Source: Babylonia areolata (taxonomy: Eukaryota; Mollusca; Gastropoda; Neogastropoda; Buccinidae). Taken from it: 64,000 bases of DNA. This document shows, in pieces, positions 44,390-53,853 of this stretch (its first letter is position 1; every line of letters starts with the position of its first letter). The position numbers and the translations under genes were made by a program. Under the pieces are notes generated by a model, which did not search any database, was not told the DNA's origin, and worked only from the letters and a program-made list of their open reading frames with translations. The stretch covers positions 52,479,603 through 52,543,602 of the forward strand of contig NC_134898.1 in assembly GCF_041734735.1 (NCBI RefSeq), written 5' to 3'.

Positions 44390-44984
44390 TGTAGCTGTGT
44401 TGGTCAGATTCAGGGGTATGCCTGTCTGTAACGTTGGTGGTGGATGTAAACTCTGTGGTGGTCAAATTCTGGAGTATGCTTGTCTGTAACATTGGTGTTG
44501 GATGTAAACTCTGTGGTGGTCAAATTCTGGAGTATGCCTGTCTGTAACATTGGTGGTGGATGTAAACTCTGTGGTGGTCAAATTCTGGAGTATGCTTGTC
44601 TGTAACATTGGTGGTGGATGTAAACTCTGTGGTGGTCAGATTCTGGAGTATGCTTGTCTGTAGTGTAATGTTAGAGGTGGATGTAAAGTCTGGCAGTCAG
44701 ATTCAAGGGAAGGAATGTCTGTAATATTGGTGTTGGATGTAAACTCTGTGGTAGTCTAGATTCTGGGGTATGCCTGTCTGTAATGGTGGTGGTGAATGTA
44801 AACTCTGTGGTCATCAAATTTAGTGGAATAAGGAACGTATGTAATGTTGGTGGTTGATAAAAAAAATCTGTAGTAGTCAGATTCAGAAGAAGGAGGAATG
44901 TCCGTAATGTTTGTGGTGGATGTAAACTCTGGTTGTGAGATTCTGGGGTATGCCTGTCTGTAACAATGGTGTTGGATGTTGCAG
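44390..44984. repeat. About 60-bp diverged repeat running up to the NUP37 exon 2 acceptor
   Basis: Unit: TCAAATTCTGGAGTATGCTT, GTCTGTAACATTGGTGGTGG, ATGTAAACTCTGTGGTGG. The first four or five copies (44400-44660) are close; later ones (44680-44980) are diverged. The last unit reads GTAACAATGGTGTTGGATGT and then TGCAG, so its end is the true acceptor at 44983-44984. Confidence 0.9.
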
Positions 44985-45109
44985 GAGGAGGATGTGGACC
45001 TTCAGGGGCTGGACTACAGTGCGGTGAAGGACGTGCAGATGGACCATGGTGTGGCCTGTCTGGCCTGGAGCCCCAAGACCTCCATCTCCATGCTGGACAA
45101 ACATCTGTG
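44985..45109 (+). CDS. NUP37: NUP37 exon 2
   Basis: 41 codons plus two bases, acceptor TTGCAG, donor GTCAGT (45110). The product is EEDVDLQGLDYSAVKDVQ, then MDHGVACLAWSPKTS and SMLDKHL. It aligns with human NUP37 EEEADVEGIQYKTL and HGVRVDGIAWSPET, the first full propeller blade. The split codon TG|T gives Cys with exon 3. The acceptor lies at the very end of a tandem array. The open frame continuing past 45109 is intron read-through. Confidence 0.92.
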
Positions 45110-45446
45110 GTCAGTCCCTCCCCCTGGCTGCCAGCCTTGTCTGACACTGTTGCTTACTTACAGTGCAGCCCACTGCACAGGTCCATACCAGGACTGCTGC
45201 TTCAGTACCTGCCTTGTTGCTGTCATGACTTGTCACTAGTGTACTGACTGAATGCCAGCAGGAATGTTCACATAGAATTTGGGCATTTCACATATATTTA
45301 GAGGTTTGAAGCAAGGCACAGGTATATTTTTTGCATTAATTGTTTTAAAAATATGTAAATAATTTTGTGACTTGATGAGAACCAGCATCTCCGCAGCTGC
45401 ATGTATAATATTATTGTATTTGAAGAATGGAGTAATATTATTTTAA

Positions 45447-46507
45447 CCCTTTCGCTGCCAGGAAAATAAGATTTAAGTGAAATCTATTTGCCAGGGTTTT
45501 TTCACAAAAAACGGGTACAAATTTTCAAAAAATTCTGTGCTCTTTGTTATTGGAGAAAGACCTATAAATGTATATATTTTCTGAAAGGTAAATGAATAAA
45601 GAATACAAAACACAAGACATTTTCCCATTTTGTATATTTTTAGTGACATGCTGTAGTTTTGAAATCAGTGTTTTGTTTTTTGTCACATTTTCAACTTGTT
45701 CATTACAAACATTTGTCAGGTAATTTGCACTCAAATATCATATTTTCTGGACAAATGGATATCTGCACACACAAAATCATACTAGAAAACCACAATAAAA
45801 AAAAAATTGAAAAAGAGATAGATACACAATGCATTGTGACTTCTCCAAGTGATAATGTGGATGTGAGGCCACGCCCCCTCAGTCTCCACCCCCCCACCCA
45901 CCCCCTCCTCTTCACCCCTCTCACACGGTTCACACGGTCACTTTATCCAGTTCTCATCAGACCTCACACTGTGTCCTGCTAATAATTCAGTCACTTTGTG
46001 TCGTCTGCTACACTGTACAGCCGGCATCACTCACTGATAGTCGTATCTTGGCCACTCTCTTGATTGCTCCCTTTTTTTTCTGTCAAATCGTCCTATCAGT
46101 GTTCACCACTGTCTTCTCCTTTGAATTTACGCTTCCAGTCTTTTTGAGCATCAGCTAAAAAAAGAAATCTTGGTTGATTTAGTTCGCCACGATTGCATGT
46201 CTTGAGCATGGCGTCAGTCCAACATTTTGTTGAGCGAGCGAGGAGAGGAGCCAAGCAAACACTGCGGCCAGTAACCCATCCAAAACCTTTAAGTAAAGGA
46301 CTGCATCATAATATTGATGGTGTTTCTAACTATGAATAGAATCTAGAAAGATTCCCTGAGCTAAAGCTAGCAGTATTTTTGTCAGCGAACTGAATGCAAA
46401 GCAGGGAAAAGTCAGAATATTTCGATGACAAGTTATCTCGTCATATAGGCATCGAAGCATACATGCTTGCCATGACGAGTTATCTCGTCATATAGGCAGC
46501 CTAGGGG
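45447..46507. mobile_element. piggyBac-type MITE, about 1.06 kb
   Basis: The left end is TTAA (45443-45446) followed by CCCTTTCGCTGCCAGG. The right end is GGCAGCCTAGGGG followed by TTAA (46508-46511). TTAA target duplication and CCCT...GCTGCC inverted ends are piggyBac hallmarks. Near the right end a palindromic motif, GACGAGTTATCTCGTCATAT with AGGCA, occurs twice (once slightly altered), as in many piggyBac termini. There is no transposase frame, so the copy is non-autonomous. It lies in NUP37 intron 2. The TIRs differ at a few bases, suggesting moderate age. Confidence 0.8.
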
Positions 46508-46929
46508 TTAAGTTATTGGTATAGATTCTTAATGCACTTGGCTCCACAGTTAAGTTTCTACCAAATGTTCTGTTTATTCTTGACAGCATAACATTTATTG
46601 TTTCTAAATGTGGCCTGAGTACAAAGCATAACAACATGTCATCAAACCATGGCTAATTAAGCACATTGTACTATTCTGGCAATCATACATTACATTTAAA
46701 ACTGTTGAAACTTTTCTGGCAGCCTGTTGGTTATACAAAGATATATATATTCAAACAGGTGCAGACACTTGAAAATAATTTTAAATGTCCACAGCTCACT
46801 GAACAAAGGCATTTAGTTTTACCTGTTTAGTGCTTACAGGAAATGAAGAATGCTGGGTGTGTTAAGATTGACAAACATTTTATATAGTTTGATTTGGAGT
46901 AAGACTGTTTGTTTATTCAATATTATTAT

Positions 46930-47385
46930 TATTATTGTGATTGTTATTGTTAATATTTATAGCAGCTATCTTTGATGAGAGACCAAGCTGTAAGCATGTT
47001 ACAAATACACAGTCTTTTTTCACAGCAGTCTGTCTGCCTGGGTATAGTGACTGACTGCTGCCTGTAGGCGCTCATCATTCGTTTCCTGTGTCATTCAGTC
47101 AGGCTTCAGTCACACACAGGCACACACAGGATAAGAGTGGATTTTTCTTCAGAATTCTATCAGGGACAATCCTTTGTTGCTGTGAGTTCTTTCATGTGCG
47201 CTAAGTGCATGCTGTTCTTGGGACCTCAGTTTATCATCTCATCTGGATGAGCAGAGTCCAGACCACGATCCAAGGTCTAGTGGAAGGGAGTAAGATTCAG
47301 GTGAGTGTGGGATTGAATGCCACACACTTAAGATTTCTCAAAAAAATCCCTACAGGCATTTTACCACTTGGCCAGCACTTCAGCT
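46930..47385 (-). mobile_element. SINE family C copy with shared tail
   Basis: On the minus strand a tRNA-like head at about 47310-47385 (A box TGGCCAAGTGG; B box near GGCATTCAATCCC) is followed by the family C body (ACCTTGGATCGTGGTCTGGA, AGCATGCACTTAGCGCACAT). The tail (46940-47130) is the same as that of the family B copy at 54310-54500 (GAGACCAAGCT, GGCGCTCATCATTCGTTTCC). Confidence 0.7.
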
Positions 47386-47488
47386 AGTTATATATATGAA
47401 TTTGGATTTTTGACTGGGTAGCTATTACTTCTTTCCTCATTATATTTACAATTATTGTTTTGTGGTTTTTTTGTGTGTCTATTAACAG

Positions 47489-47561
47489 TTTTGCAGCTGC
47501 TTGCGATGACCATAACGTACGAGTGTTCACTTCAGACTTGAAAGAGACCAACAGTACTCAG
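47489..47561 (+). CDS. NUP37: NUP37 exon 3
   Basis: A short 73-bp exon, acceptor ATTAACAG, donor CAG|GTAATG. With the TG carried from exon 2 it encodes CFAAACDDHNVRVFTSDLKE and TNSTQ. Human NUP37 has FCTSAADMKIRLFTSDLQD at the same place, so the end of blade 1 and the loop to blade 2 are conserved. It starts in phase 2 and ends in phase 0. It is too small to stand out as an open frame and was found by looking for the missing propeller segment between exons 2 and 4. Confidence 0.93.
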
Positions 47562-47916
47562 GTAATGAATCAATGAATATGCAGATTTATGATCAGTGGT
47601 TTTCTTTTCATGATTTCATTGCAGTTGACTTGGTATTGCTTCATTTGAAAATTGAATTCAAACTGAAATTCAGTTTGGGTATATGATCAAAATCATTCTA
47701 TCATTCCAACTTAGTAAACAGAATGTGGTAAGTTAAATCAACTTAGTAAATAGCATATGGTATATAACATCCATCAGTTTAAAACATGTTGGGGTTCATT
47801 TTGACCAATTTCATATCATTGTCATAGCCAGTTGAAACTGAAAGCAGTGTCCAACTATTCTGTTTGTTAATATAAAAAATATTTGTCTCATTTTTGTGAT
47901 GCCGGAAATGGGAGGG

Positions 47917-48378
47917 GTTTTGTTGCTGTGGTGTTTTTTGTTAGCAAGGCAGACACCATTTGCAAACAAAGTTTTGTTGCTGTGGTGTTTTTTGTTAGCA
48001 AGGCAGACACCATTTGCAAACAAAGTTTTGTTGCTGTGGTGTTTTTTGTTAGCAAGGCAGACACCATTTGCAAACAAAGTTTTGTTGCTGTGGTGTTTTT
48101 TGTTAGCAAGGCAGACACCATTTGCAAACAAAGTTTTGTTGCTGTGGTGTTTTTTGTTAGCAAGGCAGACACCATTTGCAAACAAAGTTTTGTTGCTGTG
48201 GTGTTTTTTGTTAGCAAGGCAGACACCATTTGCAAACAAAGTTTTGTTGTTGTTGCTGTGGTGTTTTTTGTTAGCAAGGCAGACACCATTTGCAAACAAA
48301 GTTTTGTTGCTGTGGTGTTTTTTGTTAGCAAGGCAGACACCATTTGCAAACAAAGTTTTGTCGCTGTGGTGTTTTTTG
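47917..48378. repeat. 54-bp minisatellite just before NUP37 exon 4
   Basis: Unit GTTTTGTTGCTGTGGTGTTT, TTTGTTAGCAAGGCAGACAC, CATTTGCAAACAAA at 47917, 47971, 48025, 48079, 48133, 48187, 48241 (60 bp, extra TTGTTG), 48301 and a partial at 48355. Copies are nearly identical. Each has the acceptor-like GGTGTTTTTTGTTAG. The array ends 40 bp before the exon. Open frames on both strands are due to the multiple-of-three period. Confidence 0.98.
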
Positions 48379-48418
48379 GAGAGATGATCTGAATTTGTTG
48401 ATTCTTCTGCACACGCAG

Positions 48419-48604
48419 GTTCTGAAAGGCCACACTGACTTTGTGAATGCGGTGACCTTTAACCCCAATGAGGAGGATCAGCTGGCGAGCACAGGGGACG
48501 ACCTGACGTGTCGGGTGTGGAGCGGCGGGGAGGGGGACAGTGCTGTGCTCAAACTGACCGCCCCGGGCATGTCTGTGTGCTGGCATTGTGACGACCCCCT
48601 CAAG
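48419..48604 (+). CDS. NUP37: NUP37 exon 4
   Basis: 62 codons, phase 0 at both ends, acceptor CACGCAG, donor AAG|GTGGTG. The product is VLKGHTDFVNAVTFNPNEED, then QLASTGDDLTCRVWSGGE and LTAPGMSVCWHCDDPLK. It holds the best WD repeat of the protein (GH at the start, CRVW at the end) and matches human VLEGHTDFINGLVFDP, SVSDDHTCRIW and SPGMSVCWH. The donor is immediately followed by a SINE (from 48612), so the intron begins with inserted DNA only 8 bp after the splice site. Confidence 0.96.
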
Positions 48605-48611
48605 GTGGTGA

Positions 48612-48950
48612 TGAGTTTCAGTTTCAGTTTCAGTTTCTGTTTCTCAAGGAGGCATCACTGCATTTGGACGAACCCACATACGCTGCCTCATGTCCACTAG
48701 GCAGAAGCCACATACGCTGCCTCATGTCCACTAGGCAGAAGCCACATACGCTGCCTCATGTCCACTAGGCAGAAGCCACATACGCTGCCTCATGTCCACT
48801 AGGCAGAAGCCACATACGCTGCCTCATGTCCACTAGGCAGAAGCCACATACGCTGCCTCATGTCCACTAGGCAGAAGCCACATACGCTGCCTCATGTCCA
48901 CTAGGCAGATGCCTGACAACAGCATAACCCAACGTGCTCGTGGGGTATTG
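48612..48950 (+). mobile_element. SINE family A copy with internal 34-bp array
   Basis: (AGTTTC)n head, TCAAGGAGGCATCACTGCAT, TTGGACGAACCCACATACGC, then GCTGCCTCATGTCCACTAGG and CAGAAGCCACATAC repeated every 34 bp from 48675 to 48907 (7 copies), then CAGATGCCTGACAACAGCAT and AACCCAACGTGCTCG. The repeated piece is the central CACATCTGCTAAGCAGATG region of the SINE. Confidence 0.85.
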
Positions 48951-48959
48951 AACACATGT

Positions 48960-49110
48960 ATATGTATTTGTGTACCTGTTAGAGTGGATTTCTTTTACAG
49001 AATTTTGCCAGAGGACAACACTCTTGTTGGCTTCTTCAATGTGCTGTGTGCATGCTGCACATGGGACCCCAGTTTATTGTCTTATCCCAGTGGTTAGATG
49101 CTCAGTTTGA
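48960..49110 (-). mobile_element. SINE family C fragment
   Basis: AGAGTGGATTTCTTTTACAG, AATTTTGCCAGAGGACAACA, GTGCATGCTGCACATGGGAC matches the family C body at 47145 and 58625. No head; it runs into the next element. Confidence 0.65.
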
Positions 49111-49119
49111 TTTTCAAGT

Positions 49120-50760
49120 GAAACTCGTCTTAACCTATCCTGGGTCAGAGACCAAGCTCTAAACACTTTACAAACACGGTGACCATTTGTACAACAGGCT
49201 GACTACCTGGGTACAGCCCACTGACAGCGGCTCACCATTTGTACAACAGGCTGACTGCCTGGGTACAGCCGACTGACAGCGGCTCACCATTTGTACAACA
49301 GGCTGACTACCTGGGTACAGCCCACTGACAGCGGCTCACCATTTGTACAACAGGCTGACTGCCTGGGTACAGCCGACTGACAGCGGCTCACCATTTGTAC
49401 AACAGGCTGACTACCTGGGTACAGCCGACTGACAGCGGCTCACCATTTGTACAACAGGCTGACTGCCTGGGTACAGCCGACTGACAGCGGCTCACCATTT
49501 GTACAACAGGCTGACTGCCTGGGTACAGCCCACTGACAGCGGCTCACCATTTGTACAACAGGCTGACTACCTGGGTACAGCCGACTGACAGCGGCTCACC
49601 ATTTGTACAACAGGCTGACTGCCTGGGTACAGCCCACTGACAGCGGCCATTGAAGGCTCACCATTTGTACAACAGGCTGACTGCCTGGGTACAGCCGACT
49701 GACAGCGGCCATTGAAGGCTCACCATTTGTACAACAGGCTGACTGCCTGGGTACAGCCCACTGACAGTGGCCATTGAAGGCTCACCATTTGTACAACAGG
49801 CTGACTGCCTGGGTACAGCTGACTGACAGCGGCCATTGAAGGCTCACCATTTGTACAACAGGCTGACTGCCTGGGTACAGCCCACTGACAGCGGCCATTG
49901 AAGGCTCACCATTTGTACAACAGGCTGACTGCCTGGGTACAGCTGACTGACAGCGGCCATTGAAGGCTCACCATTTGTACAACAGGCTGACTGCCTGGGT
50001 ACAGCCGACTGACAGTGGCCATTGAAGGCTCACCATTTGTACAACAGGCTGACTGCCTGGGTACAGCCCACTGACAGCGGCCATTGAAGGCTCACCATTT
50101 GTACAACAGGCTGACTGCCTGGGTACAGCTGACTGACAGCGGCCATTGAAGGCTCACCATTTGTACAACAGGCTGACTGCCTGGGTACAGCCCACTGACA
50201 GCGGCCATTGAAGGCTCACCATTTGTACAACAGGCTGACTGCCTGGGTACAGCTGACTGACAGCGGCCATTGAAGGCTCACCATTTGTACAACAGGCTGA
50301 CTGCCTGGGTACAGCTGACTGACAGCGGCCATTGAAGGCTCACCATTTGTACAACAGGCTGACTGCCTGGGTACAGCTGACTGACAGCGGCCATTGAAGG
50401 CTCACCATTTGTACAACAGGCTGACTGCCTGGGTACAGCCCACTGACAGCGGCCATTGAAGGCTCACCATTTGTCTCCTTAGGTTTCAGTCACGCACACA
50501 CACACACTCACACACATGGTCATGTAACATTTTACATGTGTGACTGTTTTGTTTACCAGGCCATCAGGCAGTGATACTCTGTTTTCAGTGGTGTGTATGT
50601 TGGGTATTTTCTTGTTTCCATAACACACCAAACGCTGACATGGATTACAGGATCATTAACATGTATATTTGATCATCTGTGTGCGTATACGCATGAATGG
50701 ATTCAGGCACTAGCAGGTCAGCACATTTGTTAACCTGGGAAATCGGAAAAACATTCTTGC
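49120..50760 (-). mobile_element. SINE family B copy with internal 52/62-bp array
   Basis: Tail GGTCAGAGACCAAGCTCTAA, then an array of ACCATTTGTACAACAGGCTG, ACTGCCTGGGTACAGCCCAC, TGACAGCGG at 49185-50475, then the rest of the SINE (ATGTAACATTTTACATGTGT, CATAACACACCAAACGCTGA, AATCGGAAAAAC). The first nine or so monomers are 52 bp; from about 49646 they are 62 bp and include CCATTGAAGG. The equivalent single-copy piece is at 54400-54460. The tRNA head is missing. Confidence 0.85.
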
Positions 50761-51275
50761 ACACACAATTCCCAACCAGTGAAATCTGGATTTCGCTGGA
50801 AATGAAACTTTTTTTGTGTGTTTTTTTTTTTTAAATCGTAGGAACAAAATCTTTCGAATGTGTGAATGCAAGAAAATTGTGAAGCCAGGTAAAAAATTGA
50901 CCGTGGAGAAATGAAATGTGTTTTTCTTTTGTACAGTTCACAGTTGTCAAGTGTTTTTTTTTTTTTTTTTTTAATCTTTGCATTCTTTCTCCAGTCTCGG
51001 CCCAGAAAGATGGAACAATCTGCCCTTCTCACTCCGTCACATGGATTCCCCACTTCAGTTTTATTAAGTCTGTTAAAACACACCCTTTCCATTCTGCCTA
51101 GCATCCGTCTGCATTATTATTGAATATGAAGTCTTTGTACTGACAGATACTGTTAAAGTCTGCATTATTGTTGAATATGAAGTCTTTGCACTGACAGATA
51201 CTGTTAAAACTGTATGATCTTTTTTTTCTTTTCTTTTTTTTTTTTTTTACTCCAGCAGTTATCTTTTTGTTGCAG
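50761..51275 (+). other. NUP37: NUP37 intron 4 remainder
   Basis: T-rich DNA containing a LINE remnant (51000-51115) and a two-copy duplication of about 54 bp (GCATTATT(A/G)TTGAATATGA, AGTCTTTG(T/C)ACTGACAGAT) at about 51110-51208, then a T-rich tract before exon 5. Confidence 0.75.
51000..51115 (+). mobile_element. LINE ORF2 C-terminal remnant
   Basis: A frame reads PERWNNLPFSLRHMDSP and an overlapping frame continues with LLKHTLS, resembling the PxxWNxLPxxLRxxxSxxxFKxxLKTHLF end of CR1/L2 reverse transcriptases. Diverged and short. Confidence 0.6.
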
Positions 51276-51457
51276 TTGATGGTGGCACAGAAAGACGGCA
51301 TCATTCGCTTCTTCAGCCTCAGCAACCAGCAGCCAATCAAAAGCCTCAGCTGTGGTGTTTCGCCATTGATGGACTGTGATTGGTCGAAACACAACTACCT
51401 GTTAGTGGGCGCTGTTGCAGGTTCTGATTGGATCGTCTTTGATACCGCCTCTTCAAG
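51276..51457 (+). CDS. NUP37: NUP37 exon 5
   Basis: 60 codons plus AG of a split Ser codon. Acceptor TTTTTGTTGCAG, donor AAG|GTTACC. The product is LMVAQKDGIIRFFSLSNQ, then QPIKSLSCGVSPLMDCDW and LVGAVAGSDWIVFDTASS. It matches human LMVAEKNGTIRFYDL, QAILSLES and VGAVAGNDWLIWDITRSS. The blade 4-5 core (VGAVAGxDW) is a family signature. The frame continuing beyond 51457 is intron. Confidence 0.95.
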
Positions 51458-51932
51458 GTTACCCTTGTTTTTCAGTTTGTTGTAATTTGAGGAAGTTTGT
51501 GTCATGTGTGTGATGATTGTGTGTGTGTGTGTGTTGTTTGTTTCATGTCTATTTCTGTAATGTGTATTGCGCTTGGTTCTGGAAATCTCTTCTGCTGTTA
51601 AAGCTTTTGTTGGAACATATCTCTTCAAACGACATTTTAAACAGTAGGTCTTTCCTCCTCAGACTGTCTTGCTATGTGTTTGTGTGTGCATGTGAGTGAG
51701 TGTGTGTGTGTGTGGGAGGGGAGGGGGGGGATAAAATAGGAGAGATGTGTGTTGTAACTCTGTTACTACATAGTATTTCTAGCAAGTTTGTGTTTTTGAT
51801 ATTATTCATATTCCTGAAGCTTGTTCATGCCACACGTATTGTCAAACACTTAGAGGTAAGGTAAGGGCTGTATAAATGAACATATTGTTTTTATTGGTAG
51901 TAGTTGTAGTAGTATAAAGGTTGAAACACACA

Positions 51933-51995
<63 letters not shown>

Positions 51996-52014
51996 GCCCT
52001 GCTTTGGTGTGATT
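51458..52014 (+). other. NUP37: NUP37 intron 5, first part
   Basis: AT-rich DNA with GT tracts and, at 51931-51993, a (CA)n microsatellite of about 31 units. Nothing else recognised. Confidence 0.7.
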
Positions 52015-52160
52015 AATCAATTTAAGTTTCAAGGAAGAGGCAAAGCATGCAGACCAGTCCATATTTGCTACACCACATTTGATTAAACAAAAAGTTAAAA
52101 TGAAAAGGGGGAGCACATGCCTGACCTGTGCATCAAGCCAGCACACTGAGCAGGCCTTGT
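52015..52160 (+). mobile_element. SINE family A copy (diverged)
   Basis: TTTAAGTTTCAAGGAAGAGG, CAGTCCATATTTGCTACACC, ACATTTGATTAAAC, then CATGCCTGACCTGTGCATCA and CTGAGCAGGCCTTG. Same order as the 26818 copy, with a 25-bp A-rich insertion in the middle and no poly-A tail. Confidence 0.65.
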
Positions 52161-52894
52161 TCGGATCAGCACAACACCCATGGAATCACTTGTTAGCATT
52201 CCAGTCATTGCAGACAATATTGGCTTTGCCACTGATGGTTATTTTGTTCTGAATGTTTTCATCAAAGACTTTCCTGATGGATTTTTTTTGCAGCACACCA
52301 TGGAGAATGAAATGAAGAATTGTCTAAGCTAGAAACTGCCAGACAACTTTTAATTGCCTGGGGACAAGTAGATTAAAAAAAACCCTCTACTTCAGTACTC
52401 ACCCCCCCCCCTCCCCGCCCCCTGATATCTATTTGATCTACTTGTCCCTCCTATCTGGAGAGGTGGTTAACTACTGCTAGAACTGCCAAATAAGCAGACA
52501 TGATTCATTATGTAAGTGGTATATTCTACAAGAAAAGAGAATGTCATTGTTTTGTCTCTAACAGTAAGAAGAAATAAATAGTTCCAATGAAAATTTGAAG
52601 TCAGATCTATCATTTCCACGTTGACATGTTTTGTTGACCGAACATGCCATGTCTGAGTGATAAAGAGGAGGAGGGAAGCGCAGTTGGTCAGCACTGAAGC
52701 TGACTGCTCATTCACCCTTCCACTGACACAGAAACTGGTTGCCCTGCAGACAACTGGGGAGAGCATTTCCTCTTGGCCACCAGGTTTAATTGTCCTGACA
52801 ATTGGCCATGTGTGTATTTTGAGCCTTGATCAGTGAAAAGAGTAGGATGGACAGACGGTTGTGGTCAGTCTGTGGTGGACTGTTGGCAGTCTTT
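52161..52894 (+). other. NUP37: NUP37 intron 5, unique part
   Basis: No repeat, exon or RNA signal recognised; a C-rich run lies at 52402-52423. Confidence 0.6.
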
Positions 52895-53199
52895 GCTGTT
52901 GACTTACAGCATCACTCAGGGTTGGTACACAGTCTGTTGACTTACAGCATCACTCAGGGTTGGTACACAGTCTGTTGACTTACAGCATCACTCAGGGTTG
53001 GTACACAGTCTGTTGACTTACAGCATCACTCAGGGTTGGTACACAGTCTGTTGACTTACAGCATCACTCAGGGTTGGTACACAGTCTGTTGACTTACAGC
53101 ATCACTCAGGGTTGGTACACAGTCTGTTGACTTACAGCGTCACTCAGGGTTGGTACACAGTCTGTTGACTTACAGCATCACTCAGGGTTGGTACACAGT
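52895..53199. repeat. 38-bp minisatellite, 8 copies
   Basis: Unit TCTGTTGACTTACAGCATCA, CTCAGGGTTGGTACACAG. Copies are identical apart from one GCGTC variant, so it is very young. Each unit has three AGs after pyrimidine-containing strings (TTGACTTACAG, ATCACTCAG, GGTACACAG). It lies 390 bp upstream of the NUP37 exon 6 acceptor. Confidence 0.98.
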
Positions 53200-53588
53200 C
53201 CTGGAAGTCTGGAAAAATCTTGGAAAAAATGAAAGAACAATTTCCATGGCTGGAAAAGTCTTGGGGTGTAAAAAGAAAAGAAAAGTTTTGCCCTTCAGGA
53301 TCTGGAAAAGACTTAGAATTTTATAAAGACTCCTGACCAGTACCATTCAACAAGGAGCTTAATGCATTTAAAAAACAAAGTGATGAAAATGGAACATTCA
53401 CACACGGATATTCACCAGTCCTTTTTATCAGCAGTGTAGCAGACACATTGGCTTTGTGTACGGTGTGGAAAATGTCTGGTCTGGAAAAAGTATGCAGTTT
53501 TGTTTGGTCATTTGTGTTGGAACCCTGGTCACCTCTAATGTAAGTTGTTGCGACACTGACTCCCTGACACACTGACCAATGGTTTCAG

Positions 53589-53721
53589 CACACTGGACAA
53601 GAGGCAGGCCCATGTAGAAGGTGCTCGCAGCTTCCGCTGGTCACGGTCCCACGAGAGCCTGCTGGCCACGCTGGGCCGACCCAACCGACAGATCAAGGTC
53701 TTCAACACACTGCATCAACAG
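53589..53721 (+). CDS. NUP37: NUP37 exon 6
   Basis: One base completing the Ser codon, then 44 codons. Acceptor GGTTTCAG, donor CAG|GTATGT, phase 0 at the end. The product is TLDKRQAHVEGARSFRWSRS, then HESLLATLGRPNRQIKVFNT and LHQQ. Human has NKRPVHMDRACLFRWSTISE, then NLFATTGYPG and QIHHLGHPQ at this place. SFRWS and LLATLG form the outer strands of blade 6; KVFN closes it. No deletion relative to the family is seen. Confidence 0.94.
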
Positions 53722-53818
53722 GTATGTTGCTTTTGTGTACCTTTTGTCACTTGGTGCTTTATACTGGTTCTTAGTTAGAGAATTTTAAAACTTAAAAAAC
53801 AACAACAACAGCAGCAAA

Positions 53819-53822
<4 letters not shown>

Positions 53823-53852
<30 letters not shown>
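53823..53852 (+). repeat. G30 homopolymer
   Basis: Thirty consecutive G on the sense strand of NUP37 intron 6. Potential G-quadruplex in DNA or pre-mRNA; the exact length is unreliable in sequencing. Confidence 0.85.

Positions 53853-53853
<1 letters not shown>

Noticed and set aside
47811-48586. Open frames of 160-230 codons around 48 kb on both strands
   Set aside because: They read through a 54-bp minisatellite; only 48419-48604 on the + strand is a NUP37 exon.
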